Below, in pieces: positions 16,201 through 28,626 of a DNA stretch of 64,000 nucleotides. The notes beneath the pieces are model-generated. The model made no database searches. It was not told the DNA's origin and saw only the letters and a program-made list of their open reading frames with translations. A program made the translations under genes and the position numbers. Source of the stretch: Agathobaculum massiliense (lineage in GTDB: Bacteria; Bacillota; Clostridia; Oscillospirales; Butyricicoccaceae); assembly GCF_900291975.1 (NCBI RefSeq), contig NZ_OMPN01000001.1:1860001-1924000 (forward strand), read 5' to 3'. Positions within the stretch are counted from its first letter, which is position 1; every line of letters begins with the position of its first letter.

Positions 16201-16672
16201 GGGGCAGCTCTCCTTTCCGGCCGGCGATTTCCTTCAGTGTGCTGCAGGAATGTTCCGACATGGCGCGCAGGGCGGCCAGCAGGCGCTCGCGCTCGGCTTC
16301 CCCCAGCCCGCTGGTGAGCGACGCGGTCCAGTAATCCCGCACCGTGTACACGCGCTCGACAAGGGCGCGCCCCTTGTCGGTCAGGTGGAGATGGTGGACG
16401 CGCTTATCCTGCTCGTCGGGCGTGGCGTAAACATATCCCTCCCCGCCGAGCTTTTGGACTGCGCGCGTCACCGTACCCTTGTCAAAGCCGCCGAAACGCG
16501 CGAGGTCGAGCAGGCTGACGCCGTCCTGCTCGAAAATACACAGCAGGAAGAATTGCTGCCCGCCGCCGATATTATCCCGCTCCAGCGCCAGGTCGAAATA
16601 CCGCTGGGTGTTGCGCTGCAGCAGGGATATGTACCGCAGCACAGTGATTGGTTGATGCTTCATCATGTTCAT
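16181..16672 (-). CDS. MarR-family regulator of the MATE gene
   Basis: The 163-residue protein has the winged helix-turn-helix of MarR (SLLDLARFGGFDKGTVTRAV and the wing DEQDKRVHHLHLTDKG). It is the first gene of a two-gene operon with the MATE pump and overlaps it by 20 bases. A palindrome, ATTGCGCAAT at 16687-16696, lies between the promoter and the start and is a likely binding site for self-repression. The ligand is unknown. Confidence 0.93.
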   Translation of the reverse strand: MNMMKHQPITVLRYISLLQRNTQRYFDLALERDNIGGGQQFFLLCIFEQDGVSLLDLARFGGFDKGTVTRAVQKLGGEGYVYATPDEQDKRVHHLHLTDKGRALVERVYTVRDYWTASLTSGLGEAERERLLAALRAMSEHSCSTLKEIAGRKGELPHADPAG

Positions 16673-16686
16673 TCCTCAAATAGTTG

Positions 16687-16740
16687 ATTGCGCAATAATT
16701 ATCGCAGTATTATCGTACACCTTATCGGTTGCGCTGTCAA
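16687..16740 (-). promoter_or_regulatory. marR-MATE promoter with palindromic operator
   Basis: TTGACA (16735-16740) and TACGAT (16712-16717) are 17 bases apart on the minus strand. The perfect palindrome ATTGCGCAAT (16687-16696) lies 16 bases downstream of the -10 box, where a bound repressor would block transcription. Confidence 0.65.
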
Positions 16741-16759
16741 CTATAAGGGGGCTAGAAAA

Positions 16760-16792
16760 GGGACGCGGGCAGGGGATTACTGTCCGCGTCCC
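16760..16792 (-). terminator. Terminator of the P-type ATPase gene
   Basis: GGGACGCGG pairs with CCGCGTCCC across a 15-base loop and is followed by TTTTC on the minus strand, 8 bases after the ATPase stop. Confidence 0.75.
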
Positions 16793-16800
16793 TGCAGGGC

Positions 16801-19428
16801 TTAACGGGAGGACCGGAGGCTTTTGCAAAGCTGAATTACCAGCGTGGGCAGGAACGCGAGCAGCGCGGCCGCGCCGAGCTGTCCCACGGTGAACGGCGCG
16901 ACCTGGAACAGTCCCTGCAGGCCGGGGATCAGCAGCACGGCGGCCAGCAGCGCGACACCCGCAGCAAAGGCGCACAGGCTCGCCTTGTTGGTCAGCAGGC
17001 CGAGACGGAAGAGCGGCAGACTGCCGCGGCAGTTAAAGCCGTGGAACAGGCGCGCGAGCGTCAGGGTGGCGAACGCGAGCGTCATGGCAAGGCCGTCGCC
17101 GCCGGCGCGCAGGCCGATGAAATACGCGGCCATAGCGGCGCAGGCGATGAGCGCACCGTAAAGAAAGATGCGCAGCAGCAGGTCGCGGGTGAGGATCGGT
17201 TCCCCAGGGTCGCGGGGCTTCTGGTCCAGCAGATCGCCGGACGCCGGCTCCACGCCGATCGCAATTGCGGGCAGAGAGTCGGTCAGCAGGTTGATGAACA
17301 GCAGGTGGACGGGCGCGAACGGCACGGGTAGCGCGAGGATCGAGGTGAAAAGCACGCACAGGATGCCCGCCATGTTGCCCGAGAGCAGGAAATTGATCGC
17401 GTTTTTGATGTTGGTGTATACGCTGCGGCCGTTGACGACCGCGCCCACAATCGTGGCGAAATTGTCGTCGGCCAGGATCATGGAGGCCGCGTCCTTGGAA
17501 ACCTCGGTACCCGTGATGCCCATGGCCACGCCGATGTCGGCGGCCTTGAGGGCGGGCGCGTCGTTGACGCCGTCGCCTGTCATGGAAACAATGCGTCCTT
17601 TGCGCTGCCAGGCCTCGACAATGCGGATCTTATGCTCGGGGGAGACGCGCGCGTAGACCGAAACGCGCGCCAGCCGCTCGTCCAGGGCGCTGTCGTCCAG
17701 CTCATCCAGCTCAACGCCGGAAAGCGCCTCGTCTCCGTCGCGGAAAATGCCGATCTGCCGCGCGATCGCGGTGGCCGTGACCTTGTGGTCGCCTGTGATC
17801 ATGATGGTGCGCACGCCGCCGCGCGCCGCGTCCGCGACCGCGCGCACCGCCTCGGGGCGCGGCGGGTCGATCATGGAAACCAGGCCGATAAACGTAAAGC
17901 CGTGTTCGTCCGCCAGCGTCAGCCCGCGCACGGCGTCGAGCGTCCGGCTGGCAAACGCCAGCACGCGCAGCCCCTCCTGCGACAGCTCGAGGTTGACCGC
18001 CGCGATCCGTGCCTTCCATTCCTCCGTCATGGGAACCGGACCGGCGGAGGTGAGGACATAGTCCGACCGGTCGAGCAGCACGTCGATCGCGCCCTTGGTA
18101 TATAAGGTGGGTACGCCCTCAATATCGTGCAGCGTGCTCATCAGCTTGCGGTCGGAGTCGAACGCAAGCTCGGCCAGGCGTGGGTGCTGCTTCCGGTAGG
18201 CGCTTTCGTCCACGCCGAGGCGGTCGCCGATCATGACCAGTGCGACCTCGGTTGGGTCGCCGATCGCCTCGCCAGTCTGCTCGTCGGTGGTGGCGTCGCT
18301 GGCGAGCAGGGCGGCCTTGAGCAGCAGGCGCTGCACGTCGTTGGCAAGGTCGAGGTGCGATTCGTCCAGCAGCATGTCGTCCGCGTAGATCTTCTGCGGG
18401 GTCATCTTGTTCTGGGTCAGCGTGCCGGTTTTATCCGAGCAGATCACGGATACCGCGCCCAGCGTTTCCACCGCCTTAAGCTCCTTGATAATGGCGTTCT
18501 GCCGGGCCATCTTCTGTGTACCCATGGCCTGAACGATGGTCACGATCGAGCTGAGCGCCTCGGGAATCGCGGCCACGGCCAGCGCGACCGCGAACATCAG
18601 CGAATCCAGCACCGCCTGAAAGCCCCAGCTGCCCGCGTGGTACAGCGAAAGCGCGAACACGCCCGCACAGATCGCCAGGATGATGCCGGCCAGACGGCGG
18701 CTGAAGTCGTCCAAGCTGCGCTGCAGCGGGGTCTTGCGCTCACGGGTCTGGTTCATCAGGGCGGCGATGCGGCCCAGTTCGGTCTGCATGCCGGTCGCGG
18801 TGACGACCATGACCGCGCGGCCATAGGTCGCCAGCGAGCCGGAGAACACCATGTTTTTCTGGTCGCCGAGCGCGACCTTGCCGCCGGCAAGCGGGTCGGC
18901 GGTCTTTTCCACGCCCTCGCTTTCGCCGGTCAGCGAGCTTTCGTTGACCTTGAGCGAAAAATTCTCCAGAATGCGCCCGTCCGCGACGATCATATCGCCG
19001 GCCTCCACCTCCACGATATCGCCGGGAACGACCTCGGCGGAGGGGACGACCAGCCGCGCGCCGCCGCGTACGACCTTGGCCGAGGGCGAGGACATGGCCT
19101 TGAGGCTTTGCAGAGACTTTTCCGCCTTGCAGTGCTGGACCGTGCCGAGCACGGCGTTCAGAAGCAGCACGGCGAAAATGACGATCGTGCTCTCCGCATT
19201 GCCGGACAGCATGGAGATCACAGCCGCCGCGAGCAGGATAACGACCAACAGGTCCTTAAACTGGGAGAAAAACACCTGCAGGACGGATTTACCGCGCTCT
19301 TCCGCAAGGGTGTTGCGTCCGTACCGCGCAAGGCGCGCGGCGGCCTCGGCGGGGGAAAGGCCGGCGCGGTCGCTGTCCATATCGCTGAGCGCCTGCGCGG
19401 CTGTGCGGTCATAGAAAACAGGTTGCAT
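16801..19428 (-). CDS. P-type cation ATPase, calcium/manganese type (P2A)
   Basis: The 875-residue protein has all P-type marks: phosphorylation site CSDKTGTLTQNK near residue 330, TGES in the actuator domain, MTGDGVNDAPALK in the hinge, and ten membrane segments. The IPEALSSIV motif in M4 and LTDSLPAIAIG in M6 fit SERCA/PMR1-like pumps (for example Listeria LMCA1), which move Ca2+ and sometimes Mn2+ out of the cell. ATG 19428 has AGGAG 10 bases upstream; a TTG eight codons earlier is less likely. A manganese-type riboswitch precedes the gene, which argues for Mn2+ export. Confidence 0.95.
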   Translation of the reverse strand: MQPVFYDRTAAQALSDMDSDRAGLSPAEAAARLARYGRNTLAEERGKSVLQVFFSQFKDLLVVILLAAAVISMLSGNAESTIVIFAVLLLNAVLGTVQHCKAEKSLQSLKAMSSPSAKVVRGGARLVVPSAEVVPGDIVEVEAGDMIVADGRILENFSLKVNESSLTGESEGVEKTADPLAGGKVALGDQKNMVFSGSLATYGRAVMVVTATGMQTELGRIAALMNQTRERKTPLQRSLDDFSRRLAGIILAICAGVFALSLYHAGSWGFQAVLDSLMFAVALAVAAIPEALSSIVTIVQAMGTQKMARQNAIIKELKAVETLGAVSVICSDKTGTLTQNKMTPQKIYADDMLLDESHLDLANDVQRLLLKAALLASDATTDEQTGEAIGDPTEVALVMIGDRLGVDESAYRKQHPRLAELAFDSDRKLMSTLHDIEGVPTLYTKGAIDVLLDRSDYVLTSAGPVPMTEEWKARIAAVNLELSQEGLRVLAFASRTLDAVRGLTLADEHGFTFIGLVSMIDPPRPEAVRAVADAARGGVRTIMITGDHKVTATAIARQIGIFRDGDEALSGVELDELDDSALDERLARVSVYARVSPEHKIRIVEAWQRKGRIVSMTGDGVNDAPALKAADIGVAMGITGTEVSKDAASMILADDNFATIVGAVVNGRSVYTNIKNAINFLLSGNMAGILCVLFTSILALPVPFAPVHLLFINLLTDSLPAIAIGVEPASGDLLDQKPRDPGEPILTRDLLLRIFLYGALIACAAMAAYFIGLRAGGDGLAMTLAFATLTLARLFHGFNCRGSLPLFRLGLLTNKASLCAFAAGVALLAAVLLIPGLQGLFQVAPFTVGQLGAAALLAFLPTLVIQLCKSLRSSR

Positions 19429-19537
19429 GTAGCCAAAACTCCTTTTTGTCAAAAAAGTGGGGATGCGGCGGGGGATGGGATAGTTTGCCGCCGGCGGCCG
19501 GTTTTTATCTGCGGCGGATCCTGACGCAAATAAAAAA

Positions 19538-19680
19538 GACTTTTGAGTAAGCGCTTCGCGGTGTGGAAGCGCTTACTCAAAAGTCTTGTGACCGGCCGTG
19601 CCGGCGTCCGCCGCCAGACCGGAAATCCGGACGGGATGTTGACAGCGGAACTTATCCTACTCCCTTTTGAGGATGTAACC
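19538..19680 (-). promoter_or_regulatory. yybP-ykoY (Mn2+) riboswitch with terminator
   Basis: On the minus strand the leader starts with CTCAAAAGGGAGTAG, the yybP-ykoY signature, has GTCAACAT and GTCTGGC further on, and closes with CACAAGACTTTTGAG. The P1 helix pairs 19664-19671 with 19576-19583. The same 3' strand is the first arm of a perfect 20-bp terminator (19538-19557 with 19566-19585) followed by six T. Thus a folded aptamer excludes the terminator, giving an on-switch. The known ligand of the class is Mn2+. Confidence 0.9.
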
Positions 19681-19709
19681 ATTATAGGGGAGGCGCGCGC
19701 GTTTGTCAA
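19681..19709 (-). promoter_or_regulatory. Consensus promoter of the riboswitch-ATPase unit
   Basis: TTGACA (19704-19709) and TATAAT (19681-19686) are separated by exactly 17 bases on the minus strand, directly before the aptamer. Confidence 0.93.
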
Positions 19710-19743
19710 GAGGAGCTTGCTGCCGTGCCCTGTAGGAAAAAGC

Positions 19744-19782
19744 GGCGGCGGGGGAGAAAGCGCGCTTTCTTCCCCCGCCGCC
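19744..19782 (-). terminator. Terminator after the 60-residue gene
   Basis: A 17-bp GC-rich stem with one bulge and a CGCG loop is followed by GCTTTTTCC on the minus strand, right after the small gene. Confidence 0.8.
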
Positions 19783-19787
19783 CCGCC

Positions 19788-19970
19788 TCAGCCGATCATA
19801 TGGCCGACGCCCTTCGCCGCCTTGTGCATTGCATGCTCGGCCTTGTTTGCCGCATGCTGAGCGCTCCGGCGTACCGAGGGGTTCATCATCGCGCCCGCCG
19901 CGACCATAGAGACGACCGCACCCGCCACCGCGCCGGTCGCAATGCCGGAAATGAAGGGAGATACACGCAT
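19788..19970 (-). CDS. 60-residue membrane-anchored protein, YtxH-like
   Basis: The protein begins MRVSPFISGIATGAVAGAVV, a Gly/Ala-rich hydrophobic segment, followed by a basic amphipathic part with repeated Ala-His-Lys (RRSAQHAANKAEHAMHKAAK). This resembles small YtxH-type proteins, linked to envelope stress in Bacilli. The start at 19970 has AAAGGCGG upstream and the gene has its own terminator. The function is unknown. Confidence 0.7.
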   Translation of the reverse strand: MRVSPFISGIATGAVAGAVVSMVAAGAMMNPSVRRSAQHAANKAEHAMHKAAKGVGHMIG

Positions 19971-20107
19971 AAAAGTCCGCCGCCTTTCATAATTTGATTT
20001 GCTTCGGTGCTGCAAGCATAGTATGTCCGGAATGTGCGCAGACTTGCATGTGTGCGGCGGCAACAAAAATTGCATAAAAAAACAAATTTGTTTTGGAGCT
20101 TCGACTG

Positions 20108-20136
20108 TTTACAAAACCCGCGGCATACGATATAAT
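20108..20136 (+). promoter_or_regulatory. Promoter of the pyrR-pyrF-carAB unit
   Basis: TTTACA (20108-20113) and TATAAT (20131-20136) are 17 bases apart, just upstream of the PyrR leader. Confidence 0.88.
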
Positions 20137-20150
20137 ATATCCAACAATCC

Positions 20151-20831
<681 letters not shown>

Positions 20832-20868
20832 AATAACCGCCATGCAGCGATAGAAAGGAAGAACATCT

Positions 20869-21786
20869 ATGTCGATCCAAACATTAGTAGAAAAGATCAA
20901 GGAAAAAGGCAACCCCACCGTCGCGGGGCTGGACGCCCGCCTGGAATACATCCCGCAGCATATCGCGGGCCGCAACATGATGCTGCACGGCGAAACGCTG
21001 CGCGCAGCGGCGGAGAGCATGGTCGCCTTCAACTGCGGCCTGATTGACGCGCTGTGCGATATTGTACCCGCAGTCAAGCCGCAGGCGGCGTATTACGAGC
21101 TTTTAGGCTCGTACGGCGCGATGGCTCTCAAAGAAACCATCGACTACGCGCACGCCAAGGGCATGTACGTCATCGGCGACATCAAGCGCAACGATATCGG
21201 CGCGACCGCGACCGCGTATGCCGAGGCCTACCTCGGCAAGACCCGCGTGGGCGACACCGAGATCGCGCCCTACGGCTGCGACAGCGTGACCGTCAACGGA
21301 TATCTGGGCACGGATGGTGTCGAGCCTTTCCTCAAGGAGTGCCGCGAGCGGGATAAGAGCTTGTTCCTGCTGGTCAAGACCTCCAACCCCTCCTCGGGCG
21401 AGCTGCAGAACCGTGATATGGAGGGCAAGCCGCTTTACGCCCGCATGGCTGAGATGGTGGCCAAGTGGGGCGAGGGGTTGGACACCCCTTGCGGCTACAA
21501 CCAAGTCGGCGCGGTGGTCGGCGCGACCTGGCCGGAGGAGCAGAAGATCATCCGCGGCCTGCTGCCCAGGAGCTATTTCCTAGTGCCGGGTTACGGCGCG
21601 CAAGGCGCGACCGCTAAGGACATTGCAAACGCCTTTAACGACGATGGGCTGGGCGCGATCGTCAACTCCTCGCGCGGCATCATGTGCGCGTGGAAAAAGA
21701 CCGGCAGAAACGGCGAGGACTACAAGGAAGCCGCCCGTGCGGAGGCCATCCGCATGCGGGATGAGATCGTCGCGGCGATTCGATAA
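20869..21786 (+). CDS. pyrF: Orotidine 5'-phosphate decarboxylase (long PyrF type)
   Basis: The 305-residue enzyme carries the catalytic DIKRNDIGATATAYAEA motif near residue 104 and the C-terminal phosphate-binding VPGYGAQG. It makes UMP from OMP, the last step of de novo synthesis. The length fits the type-2 PyrF family rather than the 240-residue type. A ribosome site AAAGGAAG precedes ATG 20869. It is 37 bases after pyrR and shares its promoter. Confidence 0.97.
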   Translation: MSIQTLVEKIKEKGNPTVAGLDARLEYIPQHIAGRNMMLHGETLRAAAESMVAFNCGLIDALCDIVPAVKPQAAYYELLGSYGAMALKETIDYAHAKGMYVIGDIKRNDIGATATAYAEAYLGKTRVGDTEIAPYGCDSVTVNGYLGTDGVEPFLKECRERDKSLFLLVKTSNPSSGELQNRDMEGKPLYARMAEMVAKWGEGLDTPCGYNQVGAVVGATWPEEQKIIRGLLPRSYFLVPGYGAQGATAKDIANAFNDDGLGAIVNSSRGIMCAWKKTGRNGEDYKEAARAEAIRMRDEIVAAIR

Positions 21787-21790
21787 AATC

Positions 21791-21973
21791 TTATAGGGGG
21801 TATCCAATACCACCCTATAATATACGGAAGCCGGTTCCGGAGAAAACGGCTTCCGATACCCCAGGACGCGGCCCAAGGCCGCAAGGTCGGGGTGTCAAAA
21901 GTCCGGCAGAGCTGGACTTTTGATGACGCAAGCGCGGCTTGCGTCTGGATTGAATGGAAATTCTGTGAATTTC
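21791..21973. repeat. Six consecutive perfect hairpins between pyrF and carA
   Basis: The arms are 21791-21798/21813-21820; 21825-21833/21847-21855; 21858-21862/21889-21893 with an inner 21868-21872/21878-21882; 21896-21904/21914-21922; 21925-21933/21937-21945; and 21957-21963/21967-21973. Stems are 5 to 9 bp and perfectly paired. They fill nearly all of the 212-base spacer. None has a long T-run, so they do not look like ordinary terminators. Confidence 0.75.
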
Positions 21974-21998
21974 AAAATGGGAGCGTGGAGATACAAGA

Positions 21999-23092
21999 AT
22001 GAAAAAAGCGTATTTACTGCTCGCGGATGGCACCCTGTTCGAGGGGTATTCCGTCGGCTACGAGGGACAGAGCATCGGCGAGGTCGTTTTCAACACCGGC
22101 ATGGCCGGCTATCAGGAGGTGCTGACCGACCCCTCCTACTACGGCCAGGTCGTCACCATGACCTACCCGCTGATCGGCAACTACGGCATCAATTTTGAGG
22201 ATTACGAGTCCCGCAAGAGCTGGGTCTCGGGCTTTATCATGCGCGAGATCGCGGAGCATCCCTCCAACTGGCGCTGCCGCCTGACGCTGGACGAATACCT
22301 CAAGGAGCAGAAGGTCGTCGGCCTGGCGGGTATCGACACCCGCCGCTTGACCCGCAAGCTGCGCGGCGAGGGCGTCATGAACGGCGTGATCTACACCGAG
22401 GGCTTCGAGCCGGACGAGCAGGCCGTCGCGGCGATGAAGGCTTATGTCGTCAAAGACGCGGTGAGGGCTGTAACCTGTGAGGAAAGCCGCACCTATCCCG
22501 CCGAGGGTGAGCAGAAGTACCGTATCGCGCTGTACGACTACGGCGTGAAGTACAATATCGAGCGCGAGCTGCAAAAGCGTGGCTGCGAGGTCGTCACCAT
22601 TCCGGCGCTCACCCCGCCCGAGGAGGTCGTGGGCAGGTTTGACGGCGTGATGCTCTCCAACGGCCCCGGGGATCCCGCGGAAAACGTTGAGATTATCGCT
22701 AACCTGAAAAAGCTTCTGGAAAGCAATATCCCGATCTTCGGCATCTGCCTGGGCCACCAGCTTTTGAGCCTGGCCATCGGCGCAGAGACCTGCAAGCTCA
22801 AGTATGGCCACCGCGGCGTCAACCATCCGGTCAAGGACCTGGACGCGGACCGCACCTATATCACCAGCCAAAACCACGGCTACGCGGTTGTGGGCGGAAG
22901 CGTCGATCCGGCGGTCGCCCGCGTGCGCTATGTCAACCTTAACGACGGCACGGTCGAGGGCGTGGAGCACGTCGGCCGGCCAGTGTTTACCGTGCAGTAC
23001 CATCCTGAGGTATGCCCGGGCCCGATGGACACCTCCTATCTGTTTGACAAATTCATCAAAAACATCGAAAAGGCGAAAGGGGGCGCTCAGTA

Positions 23093-23093
<1 letters not shown>
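21999..23093 (+). CDS. carA: Carbamoyl-phosphate synthase small subunit
   Basis: The 364-residue glutaminase subunit has the N-terminal LADGTLFEGYSVGYEG, the SNGPGDP oxyanion region, the catalytic GICLGHQLL cysteine near residue 248 and the HPEVCPGPMDT histidine-glutamate region. It supplies ammonia from glutamine to CarB. The stop and the carB start overlap as TAATG, so the two subunits are coupled. Confidence 0.98.
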
Positions 23094-26264
<3,171 letters not shown>

Positions 26265-26278
<14 letters not shown>

Positions 26279-26444
26279 GGCTGTATTGTATAGAAAAAGC
26301 ACCGGAAACACGCTTTCCGGTGCTTTTTGTCTGGGAAAATGCTTTACAGGGTGGATTCTGAGGCGGCAGGCCTGCGATGCAGGATGTCAACACCAGCAGG
26401 ATGGCGGCCGCAGCAGTCAGCGCGCCCGTTGCCTTTGCGTCCAT
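26265..26444 (-). CDS. Candidate 59-residue hydrophobic peptide overlapping the carB terminator
   Basis: The frame starts MDAKATGALTAAAAILLVLT, then SCIAG (lipobox-like), then a Pro/Lys-rich tail. A very strong site, AGGGAGGTG, lies 7 bases before ATG 26444, and TTGCCG-17-TATGCT boxes lie upstream. Its 3' end reads antisense through the carB terminator into the last codons of carB. The start signals are good; the function and even the real 3' end are unknown. Confidence 0.45.
26294..26328. terminator. carB terminator
   Basis: A perfect 15-bp stem (AAAAAGCACCGGAAA and its complement) with a 5-base loop, T-run on the plus strand and A-run before it. Confidence 0.93.
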
Positions 26445-26469
26445 ATGTGCACCTCCCTTTTGTGCTTCC

Positions 26470-26498
26470 AGCATAGCAGAAAGCCTGCTCCGCGGCAA
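26470..26498 (-). promoter_or_regulatory. Possible promoter of the 59-residue peptide
   Basis: TTGCCG (26493-26498) and TATGCT (26470-26475) are 17 bases apart on the minus strand, directly before the strong ribosome site. Confidence 0.4.
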
Positions 26499-26553
26499 CC
26501 GAGATACAGAAGAAGGGCGCTCTACCAGCGGTAGAATGCCCCTCCAAAGTGTG

Positions 26554-27714
26554 TCAATCCACGCAGATGCGCTTGAACATACGGTAATGCAGGCCGTTTT
26601 CGTCCCGATATTCGCCGTGCTGCTCGAAAGCGAATTTGCGGTAGAAGCCCTGCGCGCGGGCGTTGTGCTCGGCCGCATGCGCGCATAAGTACGTCTTGCC
26701 GAGTGCGCGGTATACGCTGATTGCCTGGCCGAGGATCTGCCCGCTCAGGCCGCGGCCGCGATAGCGTTCGTCGATGCAGAAGCCGCCGACCAGCCCTATG
26801 TCCGGCTCGTCGTCATACCAGGTCTTGAGGTAGACCAAGGCGGCTTCCTCACCGCTTTCCAGACAGCCGAAGCAGCACGCGCGCGGGCTGACCCGCTGGG
26901 CGCGCGCCACGTCCGCCAGCAGCGCGTCCGGATCGAGATTCGCGTCCGTGCCGTAGGCGTTCCGGTGCAGCTCGCGCAGGAAAGCGACGATCTTGCCTGC
27001 GTCGCCCGCGTCCATCGGGTCGGCGCGGCGGAACCAGAGCTGCGGCGTTTCCGGCACGCCCTTGTTGTCCTTCCAGCCGATAGCGGCAAAAGTGGAAAGG
27101 CGCTCCGGCAGGTGGGAGGCGTCGTTCTCGTACACCACCGCGAGCCGATCCGGCCCGTCGAATTCAAATTTCGCCACGCAGGTGTTGTCGCCCCAGCCGA
27201 TCTCGCCCATCTGCTCGGGCGTGAAGCTGTGCGCGATGGTCAGCGCGCCGCGGATGGCCGAGCCGTGGGTAACGACCGCGATCGTGCCGCCCTCGTGCTG
27301 CCGCACCAGCCCGCGCACCCCGTCCAGCATGCGCTGACCGGCCTGTAGCACGCTTTCGCCGTGCGGCGGGCGCGCGTCCCACGGGCGGGCGCGCCAGACC
27401 GCATATTCCTCCGGCCAAATGCGCGGCAGCTCGGCCCAAGGGAGGTCCTCCCAGTCGCCCATGTCGATCTCGCGCAGCACGGGGCGGAGCTCCACGTTCA
27501 GCCCGTGTGGCTGGGCGACCGCCTTGGCGGTTGTGCGCGCGCGGAACAGGTCGGAGGCGTACACCGCGTCCAGCGGCACGCCCTCGAAGCGTTTGGCCAG
27601 ACAGGGGAGCTGCTCGTAGGCGCGCGGGGTGAGCAGGCTGTCATACTGCCCGTGACAGCGGCGGTAGACGTTGCCTTCGGCCTCCGCGTGGCGGATCAGG
27701 TAAACCGTGGTCAT
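26554..27714 (-). CDS. Histidine phosphatase fused to GNAT acetyltransferase
   Basis: The 386-residue protein joins two enzymes. Residues 1 to about 205 are a phosphoglycerate-mutase-like histidine phosphatase (LIRHAEAEGN at the start, the second histidine in VVTHGSAIRG). Residues about 230-386 are a GNAT acetyltransferase with the acetyl-CoA loop RGRGLSGQILGQ. Both catalytic cores look intact. The substrates are unknown. It ends upstream of the carB terminator and begins 4 bases after pyrD on the same strand, so it may be cotranscribed with pyrK-pyrD. Confidence 0.88.
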   Translation of the reverse strand: MTTVYLIRHAEAEGNVYRRCHGQYDSLLTPRAYEQLPCLAKRFEGVPLDAVYASDLFRARTTAKAVAQPHGLNVELRPVLREIDMGDWEDLPWAELPRIWPEEYAVWRARPWDARPPHGESVLQAGQRMLDGVRGLVRQHEGGTIAVVTHGSAIRGALTIAHSFTPEQMGEIGWGDNTCVAKFEFDGPDRLAVVYENDASHLPERLSTFAAIGWKDNKGVPETPQLWFRRADPMDAGDAGKIVAFLRELHRNAYGTDANLDPDALLADVARAQRVSPRACCFGCLESGEEAALVYLKTWYDDEPDIGLVGGFCIDERYRGRGLSGQILGQAISVYRALGKTYLCAHAAEHNARAQGFYRKFAFEQHGEYRDENGLHYRMFKRICVD

Positions 27715-27717
27715 AGC

Positions 27718-28626
27718 TCACGCCTCGACCGCGCCGGACAGCTCGCGGACGGATTTCACACCATGCGCGTCCATCCACGCCTCCAGCTCCTGAAGCGCCT
27801 TGACCGGCGCCAGCGGGTCGGCAAACAGCACCGTACCCATCGCGACCGCGTCCGCGCCCGCGAGCAGCATCTCCACGATATCGCGTCCCGTACGGATACC
27901 GCCCATGCCGAGGATCGGCACGTCCACCGCCCGGCGCACCTGGTACACCATGCGCACCGCGACCGGAAATACCGCCGGTCCGGACAGGCCGCCCATCACG
28001 TTGGACAGGATGGGCCTTCTGGTTTCGATGTCAATACGCATGCCCAGCAGGGTGTTGATGAGCGAAAGCGCGTCCGCGCCCGCGGCCACCGCCGCGCGCG
28101 CGATCTCGGTGATATCGGTCACGTTCGGGCTGAGCTTGACGATCAGCGGCTTTTTCGCCTTGCGCTTCGCCGCGGAGACGACCTCCTCGACCATCGCGGG
28201 CTGGGTGCCGAACGCCATGCCGCCGCACTTGACGTTCGGGCAGGAGATATTCATTTCGATCAGGTCCACGTCCGCGTCCGAGATCTTTTCCACCATGCCC
28301 TCGTATTCCTCGACTGTGCTGCCGGACACGTTGGCGATGATCGCGGTGTCATACCGCCGCAGGAACGGGATCTGCTCCGCGATGAAGCGGTCGATGCCCG
28401 GGTTCTGCAGGCCCACGCAGTTCAAAATGCCCGATGGGGTTTCCGCGATGCGGGGCGCGGGGTTGCCCAGGCGCTCGGTCGGGGTCAGGCCCTTGACGCC
28501 GATACCACCAAGCGTGGACAGGTCGAAAAATTCGCCGTACTCGTGCCCGAAGCCAAACGTGCCGGACGCGGTCGTGAGCGGGTTTTTCAGCTCCACGCCG
28601 CAGAAATTGACTCTCAGATCCGCCAT
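27718..28626 (-). CDS. pyrD: Dihydroorotate dehydrogenase B, catalytic subunit
   Basis: The 302-residue class 1B enzyme has TASGTFGFGHEY, the catalytic cysteine region NISCPNVKCGG near residue 130 and the FMN-binding GMGGIRTGRD. It oxidises dihydroorotate with NAD+ together with PyrK. ATG 28626 is chosen since AAAGGAGGT lies 9 bases upstream and it overlaps the pyrK stop as TAATG; the GTG two codons earlier is too close to the ribosome site. Confidence 0.97.
   Translation of the reverse strand: MADLRVNFCGVELKNPLTTASGTFGFGHEYGEFFDLSTLGGIGVKGLTPTERLGNPAPRIAETPSGILNCVGLQNPGIDRFIAEQIPFLRRYDTAIIANVSGSTVEEYEGMVEKISDADVDLIEMNISCPNVKCGGMAFGTQPAMVEEVVSAAKRKAKKPLIVKLSPNVTDITEIARAAVAAGADALSLINTLLGMRIDIETRRPILSNVMGGLSGPAVFPVAVRMVYQVRRAVDVPILGMGGIRTGRDIVEMLLAGADAVAMGTVLFADPLAPVKALQELEAWMDAHGVKSVRELSGAVEA

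Noticed and set aside
14755-16317. A 520-codon plus-strand frame over the MATE gene
   Set aside because: Extreme Gln/Asp/Arg/His composition, no start signal, and a clear MATE gene on the other strand.
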